A DNA stretch of 27,962 bases from JAYZDF01 sp036337945. Its GTDB lineage: Bacteria; Myxococcota; Kuafuiibacteriia; Kuafuiibacteriales; Kuafuiibacteriaceae. The stretch is taken from contig JAYZDF010000111.1 in assembly GCA_036337945.1 (NCBI GenBank), forward strand, positions 1-27,962, read 5' to 3'. Numbering within the stretch: position 1 is the stretch's first letter; each line of letters begins with the position of its first letter. The notes under the pieces are model-generated. The model was not told where the DNA came from. It did no database searches and was given only the letters and a program-made list of their open reading frames with translations. This document shows, one piece after another, positions 1 through 6,322 of this stretch. The position numbers were made by a program, and so were the translations under genes.

Positions 1-1266
1 CTCCTTCTTTATGTTTGGATCTAAGGAAGCAGTCGATATGGATAATGTTTTCTGATGCCCGTTGGCAGTCAGAACACATAGGTCGAGTGTTGATTTGTAT
101 TCACCGATACGAAACCCGTTCAATAGCTGTTTAACATTGGCAAGATAGTCGTCATGGACAATGTCAGACAACCGAAGTTGCGAGAGATCATTCTTCGAGA
201 ATTCCATGATTTCCAAAGCGGCTTTATTTGCAAAAAGAAACTGCCCTTTGCCATCTACAATCGCAAGGCCATCCCCTGCCAGATCGAAAAACCGTTGATA
301 CTTCTCGATCTGCCTAAGCCTTCGCTCGGCGCGAATCCTAGCATTGAGTAAACGCTCCGTTCTTTTCCGGATAGACCGAAATGTCTTTGCGTTTCTAAGG
401 GCAATAGCGGTCGCATTTGCAACAATTGTCGCGAATCGAATTTGGCGAGGCGTAAGACCTTCGGTTCTCACATCTCCGCCGCGCACCATGAGTATGCCTT
501 GAACGCGCTGGTTCAATTTGACCGGAAATAATGCAGTATTTCCTACGGGTTTTGTTCTAATAATTTCTCGGACCTCATCGAATAGAGGCTCCTGGTGAAC
601 GTTATCGATGACCAAGTGTCTTTGTGTTTTGACCACCTCAAAAATCTCAGGATAGCCGGTGAGGTTAATTAGGTGGTCATTGATCGATTTATCCTCAGAG
701 TCAGCAACGACAAACGCACGTGTGAGTTCATCGTCGAGCAAAATAATAGAACATCGATCGCTATGCATTACTTCAGCCATTCGATACGCAATCTGATACA
801 GGGTTGCGTCGACATCTTCGCTCATCGTGAGTGCTTCAGATAAATCGAGTACGGCTTCCAAATCCCGTCGCGCTTTACTTTCATCAGTTCTGCGCTCAAG
901 CTGGCTTGCTATACGCTTTAGCCGAAGCCGTAGCTCCGCTTCTTCTGACGGATTCCATATCAATGCGTCGTGAGCACCCAAAGCCAAGGCTTCCGCCGGG
1001 CGTGACAAATCCTCAGAATGGCAAAGGACGACCAGCAAGTGATTCGAAGAGCGAAGATTCGGTAGTCGATCGAGCGAAAATGTTGGGCCGATAAGATGAA
1101 AAGTAGCTTCTCCATCGATCTCGAAACTCGGCTCGGACCAAGCGTAAATCGTATCTTCTAAAGTGTGACGGAGCTTCGGATCGTCTTCCCAAATTCGGGC
1201 GGGCAGCCCAAAAACCTTATTGTTATTCTCCTGCACTAGTCCTACGCTCAAGGGTGTCGGGTTCAT
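1..1266 (-). CDS. Partial signalling protein: pseudo-receiver, GAF, PAS (C-terminus off left edge)
   Basis: Reading the minus strand from the ATG at 1266 gives 422 residues with no stop before the window edge. Residues about 4-120 resemble a response-regulator receiver in their second half (a hydrophobic strand LLVVLC, then ALALGAHDAL as in the usual GADDYL region). I find no clear phospho-acceptor aspartate, so I call it a pseudo-receiver. Residues about 145-295 fit a GAF domain (QIAYRMAEVMHSDRCSIILL near its start, FPVKLNQRVQGILMV near its end). A charged helical linker follows at 295-325. A PAS domain starts near 323 (FFDLAGDGLAIVDGKGQFLFANKAAL) and runs to the edge. Such architectures usually end in a histidine kinase or GGDEF output domain, but that part is not visible, so the output activity is unknown. 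It is divergent from the thioesterase gene at 1359. No strong ribosome-binding site precedes the ATG. Confidence 0.8.
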   Translation of the reverse strand, partial: MNPTPLSVGLVQENNNKVFGLPARIWEDDPKLRHTLEDTIYAWSEPSFEIDGEATFHLIGPTFSLDRLPNLRSSNHLLVVLCHSEDLSRPAEALALGAHDALIWNPSEEAELRLRLKRIASQLERRTDESKARRDLEAVLDLSEALTMSEDVDATLYQIAYRMAEVMHSDRCSIILLDDELTRAFVVADSEDKSINDHLINLTGYPEIFEVVKTQRHLVIDNVHQEPLFDEVREIIRTKPVGNTALFPVKLNQRVQGILMVRGGDVRTEGLTPRQIRFATIVANATAIALRNAKTFRSIRKRTERLLNARIRAERRLRQIEKYQRFFDLAGDGLAIVDGKGQFLFANKAALEIMEFSKNDLSQLRLSDIVHDDYLANVKQLLNGFRIGEYKSTLDLCVLTANGHQKTLSISTASLDPNIKKE

Positions 1267-1358
1267 GATCGATAGAGGTCAGACCGACAATGGTGGTTAT
1301 TACCAGGCCAAATCATACTTGTCGTCTGTTCAAATGAACCAATACTATCGGAGCAGAA
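1267..1358. promoter_or_regulatory. Divergent promoter region with a 12-bp inverted repeat
   Basis: These 92 bp separate the sensor gene (minus) from the thioesterase gene (plus). GTTCA-AA-TGAAC, an inverted repeat of 5+2+5, lies at 1328-1339. On the minus strand TATGAT (1317 to 1312) is a fair -10 box, but the only -35-like hexamer, TTGGTT at 1342-1337, has a long 19-bp spacer. On the plus strand GGAG at 1350-1353 is a good ribosome-binding site, 5 bases before the ATG at 1359. The promoter and operator assignments are inference. Confidence 0.3.
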
Positions 1359-1802
1359 ATGAAATTTTACGAGACCATCCACGACGTATACTTTGACGAC
1401 CTTGACGCCTTTCAAATTCTTCACAACGCACGATATTTGCTTTTGTTTGAACGAACGATTGGAAGCTTTTGGAGCCATTTCGGCTTTAGTGGACTCCCCT
1501 CCTCTGCCACAAATCCGGACCATTTTCAGCTGGTTAGGTATAACGAGCTAGACTACCTGAAGCCGGTAATCGGCATCGGACAAGTCCGAGTACGCGTTTG
1601 GGTTGAACGACTCGGTCGCACCAGCATTACTTTTCGTCTCCGCATGTCTCCTTTGGATGAGGACATGGATTACGCCACCGGGCGTAGGGTAGTAGTAAAG
1701 GTTAACCCCGACACTAAAAAGCCCGAGTCATGGACAAAGGAGTTTTGTGAACGCATCGCGCCCTACGTTGAGAACACAGATCAAACGGCAGTTCGTGCCT
1801 AA
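1359..1802 (+). CDS. Acyl-CoA thioesterase, 4HBT/YbgC-like hotdog family
   Basis: This 147-residue protein has the size of a single-domain hotdog thioesterase, which hydrolyses acyl-CoA thioesters in the cytoplasm. The N-terminus carries the family signature: YFDDLDAFQILHNARYLLLFE at residues 11-31, with Asp13/Asp14/Asp16 in the region of the catalytic aspartate of the 4HBT/YbgC group, followed by the H-N-x-x-Y...FE helix. Residues 50-65 (YNELDYLKPVIGIGQV) and 66-85 (RVRVWVERLGRTSITFRL) fit the later beta strands. GGAG five bases before the ATG supports the start. The substrate cannot be told from sequence: 4-hydroxybenzoyl-CoA-like, short-chain acyl-CoA and acyl-ACP enzymes share this fold. 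The gene stands alone on its strand, and its TAA overlaps the end of larC by 4 bases, tail to tail. Confidence 0.85.
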   Translation: MKFYETIHDVYFDDLDAFQILHNARYLLLFERTIGSFWSHFGFSGLPSSATNPDHFQLVRYNELDYLKPVIGIGQVRVRVWVERLGRTSITFRLRMSPLDEDMDYATGRRVVVKVNPDTKKPESWTKEFCERIAPYVENTDQTAVRA

Positions 1803-3028
1803 GTGGAGTTATCGGCCGCCCAAAATGCCGCAACCGCCGCCTGCTGAATGGTGATCACATCGGTTTTGTTGGTCTGCGCCAGAGCGCGACAATCTTCGTA
1901 CTCAGGAACGCAAAGTACTTTACCGTGCGGTCTTGATCTAAGCTTTACCCGGACCGGGCCGTATTTCGTTTCTACCTTTTTTATCTCTCTAGCCAACCGA
2001 TGCCGCGTAATTGCGGTCTCTCGCACTCCTAACGTTGTGGAGTGAGAAAACAACACATCGAGCATTGATGACATTGACTCTCGCCGAACCAAAATCGAAA
2101 CCAGCTGACCCATTCTGCTCTTCTTCATCATGATGGGTTGTGCCCAAACGTCAGTGGCACCTGCATCTTGTAAAGCCAAAAACAGTGAAGACAATTGCTG
2201 AGCAGTCATGTCATCGATATTTGTTTCGAGAACGACTTCCTCATTCTCAGAAGAGGTATGAGACGTTGACCCTTCTCCGAGAATCGCGCGGATAATGTTT
2301 GGGCGGTCAGGCCATGATTTCCGGCCGGCACCCAAGCCTATCTTTTGAACTGTCATACTCGGCATACCGCCATAGTCATGGGCCAAGGCACGGAGAAGTG
2401 CAGCCCCTGTTGGAGTGACCAGTTCACCCTCAATATTTGTCGAAACGGTAGGCACACCTATAGAAAGTTTCAGCGTTGCCGGAGCAGGCAAAGGAATGAC
2501 TCCATGAGCGCTTCGCGTGGTCCCGTGCCCTACAGGGAACGGGGAACAAACAATATGTTGAATTTCTAAAGCCGTAACCGCAGCGGAGACACCAACAATA
2601 TCGGCAATCGCGTCATCAGAGCCGACCTCGTGGAACTCCACATCATCTTCCGAAATGCCGTGTGCCTCAGCTTCAGCTTTGGCCAAATGGGCGAATGCCG
2701 ACAAGGCAAGATCTTTGACGGAAGAAGAGAGTGACGATTTTTCGAGCAATCGGCGAATCTGTTTATAAGGCCTATGCTCATGGTGATGATGTACTGAGTG
2801 AGTCGAATCCGCTGTGTCAGAGAGACGGCCATCGATTAGAACTTCAGCACTATGGGCTCGGAGGCCCGCGGGAAAGACGTCACGTCGCTGTAAAGAGACT
2901 TTTTTGAGCCCACAAGAGGCCCATGCTTCTTCAATCACGGCCGTTGAGACACCGAGGTCAAGCAAGGAAGCCAGCAGCATGTCGCCGGAGGCCCCGCCAA
3001 TCAAATCGAAGAAAATAATCGAAGCCAC
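1799..3028 (-). CDS. larC: Nickel insertion protein LarC (nickel-pincer cofactor biosynthesis)
   Basis: LarC is the CTP-dependent cyclometallase that inserts nickel into the pyridinium bisthiocarboxylate nucleotide to give the nickel-pincer cofactor of LarA-type racemases and epimerases. The family signature is at the N-terminus (FFDLIGGASGDM, residues 6-17). A histidine cluster lies at about 77-85 (HSVHHHHEH), typical of nickel proteins. The C-terminal half has TNIDDM and the PIMMKKSRMGQLVSILV block. At 409 residues it is a normal full length in one frame, unlike Lactiplantibacillus plantarum larC, which is split and joined by frameshifting. The start is GTG at 3028, directly abutting the TAA of larB, so translation is probably coupled. 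It is the last gene of the minus-strand run. Confidence 0.93.
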   Translation of the reverse strand: MASIIFFDLIGGASGDMLLASLLDLGVSTAVIEEAWASCGLKKVSLQRRDVFPAGLRAHSAEVLIDGRLSDTADSTHSVHHHHEHRPYKQIRRLLEKSSLSSSVKDLALSAFAHLAKAEAEAHGISEDDVEFHEVGSDDAIADIVGVSAAVTALEIQHIVCSPFPVGHGTTRSAHGVIPLPAPATLKLSIGVPTVSTNIEGELVTPTGAALLRALAHDYGGMPSMTVQKIGLGAGRKSWPDRPNIIRAILGEGSTSHTSSENEEVVLETNIDDMTAQQLSSLFLALQDAGATDVWAQPIMMKKSRMGQLVSILVRRESMSSMLDVLFSHSTTLGVRETAITRHRLAREIKKVETKYGPVRVKLRSRPHGKVLCVPEYEDCRALAQTNKTDVITIQQAAVAAFWAADNST

Positions 3029-3799
3029 TTAGACGTCCCTCTTTCGATTGATAAGACTCGCTGCGTACGCCGCACCAAAACCATTATCAATGTTCACAAC
3101 CGTGATGCCTGAAGAGCAACTATTGAGCATCGATAGCAAAGCTGTGACGCCGCCAAAATTTGTTCCGTGGCCGACGCTCGTTGGCACGGCAATGATCGGA
3201 CGAGAGAGGAGACCTCCGATCACACTCGGCAAGGCTCCTTCCATACCCGCTACAACGATAACGACTTCACATTCTTCTAACTTATTACGAAAAGGCAAGA
3301 GTCGATGCAGACCTGCAACTCCTACGTCGCAAACTCGAAAAACCTCGTTACCGAAAAACTCGAGTGTTTTGGCAGCTTCTTCGGCAACAGGAAGATCACT
3401 CGTCCCCGCGCTCACGACTGCAATGCGACCCCGACACTTTCCTTTCTGAACTTCGCCGACAAACAAAAGTTGGGCAACGGAATCGAGCACGGTGTTTGAT
3501 TGATCGGCTTCTGAGAGTTCTGCTCGAACCTTCTGAGCAACATCAGGCGAAACACGAGTCACCAAGGCATTCTGACCCTGTCGACGGATCGACTGAACAA
3601 TACCGCTAATTTGGTCCTTCGTTTTACCAGCGCCATACACAACCTCTGGAAATCCGGTTCTCAACTCTCGGTGATGATCAACTGTCGCATAACCGAGACT
3701 TTCAAAAGGAAGATCAGCAAGTTTTGCCGCCGCTTCATCCACACTCGTGTCGCCGCGAGCGACAAGCGCAAGAAGCTCTTTTATCGCCAAGGTATTCAC
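3029..3799 (-). CDS. larB: LarB carboxylase/hydrolase (nickel-pincer cofactor biosynthesis)
   Basis: LarB carboxylates nicotinic acid adenine dinucleotide at C5 and hydrolyses its phosphoanhydride bond, the first step of nickel-pincer nucleotide synthesis. The 256 residues match the family: an N-terminal helical part with YGAGKT at 55-60, then a PurE-like domain from about 120 (RIAVVSAGTSDLPVAEEAA at 125-143, VAGMEGALPSVIGGL at 183-197, PTSVGHGTNFGG at 206-217). Cys228 in LLSMLNSCSSGITVVNIDNG corresponds, by position in this conserved block, to the cysteine that forms the covalent pyridine adduct in the characterised enzyme. The start is a GTG at 3799 with no strong ribosome-binding site, so a slightly later start is possible. 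thiL ends 63 bp upstream. Full length. Confidence 0.93.
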   Translation of the reverse strand: MNTLAIKELLALVARGDTSVDEAAAKLADLPFESLGYATVDHHRELRTGFPEVVYGAGKTKDQISGIVQSIRRQGQNALVTRVSPDVAQKVRAELSEADQSNTVLDSVAQLLFVGEVQKGKCRGRIAVVSAGTSDLPVAEEAAKTLEFFGNEVFRVCDVGVAGLHRLLPFRNKLEECEVVIVVAGMEGALPSVIGGLLSRPIIAVPTSVGHGTNFGGVTALLSMLNSCSSGITVVNIDNGFGAAYAASLINRKRDV

Positions 3800-3862
3800 A
3801 ATGAGTTACTTCGCGCGAGCGACCCAATCTGGTCAACTATGCACCTGTAGATAGAATATTTT

Positions 3863-4807
3863 TCATTGAAAATGATCAAAGCCAGGAGTCAATGAACGCT
3901 GCTTTCCATCCTCCTGCAGCACGATGATGCCCGGTTCAGCGGTCAGTCGGCCGATACGACTGACCGGCGTCCGACATGCTTCACAAATACGAAAAACCGC
4001 TTCCTCGTCAGGCGAAGTAAACAAAAGTTCGTATTCTTCTCCACCGGACAAGGCATACTCGACGGCCTCCAAGGGATTGTGCTTCCTCAAGGCGTCGGAG
4101 ATAGGTAAACGCGGCATCTCAACGATCGCACCAGCATCGGCCGGAAGGAGTTGGCCCAAATCGGTTGAAAGCCCATCAGAGACGTCGCACATAGAGGTCA
4201 CAACACCACTGTGCCCCAACGCGACTCCGGCTTTGACTCGAGCGATCGGTCTATATTGGGCGTCAAACAAAGGCCCCTCCTCGACTTCTAAACCAGCTTT
4301 CGCATCGCCCAAGTATCCTGTGACAAATATTCCGTCTCCAACCTGGCCGGTTCGGCGCCTAATCGGAACATGCGCGCCACCGACAACGTTCAAAACGAGC
4401 ACTGCTGGGCCTGTCGTCTTACTGACATTGCCTCCAATAAGCTGCACGCCATAACGCCGCATTCCCTCATTGAAACCTTTCATTACATTAGTGAGACTAT
4501 CAACCGTGACTCGCCGATCCAGATGCAAACTGAGTAATCCGTATTTCGGGCTCGCGCCCATGGAGGCAAGATCGCTCATATTCACAGCCACCAGCTTTTC
4601 ACCGGCCGCTTGATTCAGCTCCATGAAATGCACGCCTTGAACCAAAGAGTCAGTGCTCATCACCATCAATTCGGTTGGATCATCAATTCGCACCGCTGCA
4701 GCATCATCACCGTTATCGACTACAACATCTGTTGAAGGAGGTAATCGACCTTCTGTAACCAAGGCGATGAGTTCTGTTTCGCTGATATCAGATATTAGCT
4801 TTGTCAT
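3863..4807 (-). CDS. thiL: Thiamine-monophosphate kinase ThiL
   Basis: ThiL phosphorylates thiamine monophosphate to thiamine pyrophosphate with ATP, the last step of cofactor synthesis. The 314 residues carry the family motifs in order: GDDAAA at 33-38, MSTDSLVQGVHF at 50-61, AVNMSDLASMGASP at 74-87, LIGGNVSKTTGP at 123-134, CDVSDGLSTDLG at 207-218 and SGGEEYELLF at 254-263. Two positions differ from the enterobacterial form: GGN where E. coli-type enzymes have GGD, and GGEE for GGED. Both are conservative. ATG start at 4807, six bases after the upstream stop codon, with a GGGGTGA stretch as ribosome-binding site. Its product is the cofactor of the E1 enzyme encoded at 14.4-15.5 kb. The adjacency to larBC looks positional rather than metabolic. 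Confidence 0.95.
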   Translation of the reverse strand: MTKLISDISETELIALVTEGRLPPSTDVVVDNGDDAAAVRIDDPTELMVMSTDSLVQGVHFMELNQAAGEKLVAVNMSDLASMGASPKYGLLSLHLDRRVTVDSLTNVMKGFNEGMRRYGVQLIGGNVSKTTGPAVLVLNVVGGAHVPIRRRTGQVGDGIFVTGYLGDAKAGLEVEEGPLFDAQYRPIARVKAGVALGHSGVVTSMCDVSDGLSTDLGQLLPADAGAIVEMPRLPISDALRKHNPLEAVEYALSGGEEYELLFTSPDEEAVFRICEACRTPVSRIGRLTAEPGIIVLQEDGKQRSLTPGFDHFQ

Positions 4808-4813
4808 TCATTA

Positions 4814-6322
4814 TCACCCCGTCGGTGGCGCTATTGAAATCATCGGGAGATCGATGAGAGATTTTTCGGAAGGTACGTCAGCAACCGTCCAAGAAACACG
4901 CTCGGGATCAAAAACTCGAAGTTCAGCCTCGTTTTTTGGATCAATCACTAAATGACACAAAATAGGTCCATTCTGAAAACTTTCTTCGGTTTGATGTTGG
5001 TCTTTCTTACCTCCGGGCAACCAACATCCAGTGTTCAGATAAACGCTTTGTCGGTCCAGTTTTGCTCGTCGTGGCTGGTGACTGTGTCCCATAACAACAT
5101 AAGGAACCCCCAAAATCTTGGCGATTTTCTTCGCAGCTAAGGCTTGTTTGGGCCCAGGGAGAAAGTAGCGACGAGGAACAAGCAGTTGATTGACTCTCAG
5201 ACCAATTCCAATCGTAACAAAAAGGCACAAAGCGAAGATCCAACCAAAGTCCAACACCAGAAACCAGAACGCGCAAAGCCCCAAGGTTCCCAGAACTAAG
5301 AGAAAACGGTCGAGAAACAATAGCCTCATGAGTTCGGGCAAATTTCGGCTCACGGGAACATGACGCTGTTGGTCGATTTGTTTCAACTTCGCAAGTGGAA
5401 TATTTTTTTCGTCCGCGAGCGCTTTCAGAGCTTTTTGATGTTCTTTTTGGTAAGCACGTACGCTCCCCAAAGACCATCGAACCGCATATTCGAGTAATCT
5501 ATAGACTGTGCCCAGCGCCGTTTTTGCTACGTAGAAAAGTTCACTTAATTTTTTGGCTCGCAACCACGCGATGTAATCAGAGAAAGACCAGTAATCTGCA
5601 TTGTGTGGACTGAAGTCTGCTAAGATATTCACAAAGTATCGCATCGCAAACAACGATACCGGCGTATCGATTCGTCTCGGATTGTAGGGGCTTACGGGGT
5701 ATAACCAATGGTCGAAACTACAATACGTATCGTACTGATTCCCGTGTTCAAGATAAATTCTGCCTTCTTCGAAATAGAACCAATCCTCAAAAGTAATTCG
5801 GTCTTGAAATGAGGCACGAAGCTCAATGGCTTCATCGACCTCGATTTGAGAATCTGAATAGGCAAAATCAGACAGCATCCTTCGGAAAACACGTTGAACT
5901 TTTGGCCAGAAGAATTCGACGTCGTGATTACCTCGAACCAGTACAAGCTCACCGCCTTCCTTTATGAAATGAGAAAGTCGTTGAAAAAAATCGACATGAT
6001 AACGAAATGTTCTTTCTAATTTTACAAGAACTCGCTCGGCCTCACTTCCAAGTCCAAATTCACGCTCCTCGTCCGTAACTTCAAAAGAAACGACCAAGCC
6101 AAATTTGCTCTCATCCGATGGCACAACGACAACTTCCATAAAGTCGATAAAGTCGCCGCCGATCACCAGTCTCCAGTTCTTTTCTTGTCCGTTTGTGTAG
6201 TGATTCAGCAGTTTAATAAACGCTTTATCGAATTCAGGGTTCGGTCTTTCTTGTTTGAAGCCTGTAATTTCGTTGCAATCGCGTCCAACATGCATGTCAG
6301 ACAAGATGAGCAAGTTTTTCAT
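4814..6322 (-). CDS. Calcineurin-like metallophosphoesterase with two internal membrane segments
   Basis: This 502-residue protein carries a complete set of metallophosphoesterase metal ligands: SDMH at 8-11, GGDFID at 55-60, GNHD at 131-134, EHGNQYD at 192-198 and GHSH at 412-415. Between the fourth and fifth motifs lies a long insert: a charged helical part at about 250-325, then two hydrophobic stretches at about 338-376 that should cross or dip into the membrane. The fold is shared with LpxH (UDP-diacylglucosamine hydrolase), but the length and insert are unlike LpxH, so the substrate is unknown. A lipid or lipid-linked phosphate is a reasonable guess, given the membrane anchor and the upstream lipid-linked-sugar glycosyltransferase. 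Its ATG overlaps that gene's TGA (ATGA), implying coupled translation. Confidence 0.82.
   Translation of the reverse strand: MKNLLILSDMHVGRDCNEITGFKQERPNPEFDKAFIKLLNHYTNGQEKNWRLVIGGDFIDFMEVVVVPSDESKFGLVVSFEVTDEEREFGLGSEAERVLVKLERTFRYHVDFFQRLSHFIKEGGELVLVRGNHDVEFFWPKVQRVFRRMLSDFAYSDSQIEVDEAIELRASFQDRITFEDWFYFEEGRIYLEHGNQYDTYCSFDHWLYPVSPYNPRRIDTPVSLFAMRYFVNILADFSPHNADYWSFSDYIAWLRAKKLSELFYVAKTALGTVYRLLEYAVRWSLGSVRAYQKEHQKALKALADEKNIPLAKLKQIDQQRHVPVSRNLPELMRLLFLDRFLLVLGTLGLCAFWFLVLDFGWIFALCLFVTIGIGLRVNQLLVPRRYFLPGPKQALAAKKIAKILGVPYVVMGHSHQPRRAKLDRQSVYLNTGCWLPGGKKDQHQTEESFQNGPILCHLVIDPKNEAELRVFDPERVSWTVADVPSEKSLIDLPMISIAPPTG

Noticed and set aside
2775..2801. Histidine run in larC as a possible sequencing artefact or insertion
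   Set aside because: His-rich stretches are usual in LarC and other nickel-handling proteins, and the frame is intact around it.
3924..4454. A 176-residue open frame on the plus strand
   Set aside because: It is antisense to thiL, whose motifs are all intact; its own product has no recognisable features.
3920..4480. ThiL GGN and GGEE variants as a sign of an inactive kinase
   Set aside because: The changes are conservative, all other motifs are intact and similar variants occur in the wider family, so I treat it as active.
5007..5477. A 156-residue minus-strand frame inside the metallophosphoesterase gene
   Set aside because: It is an alternative frame of a gene with complete metal motifs, and the product looks random.
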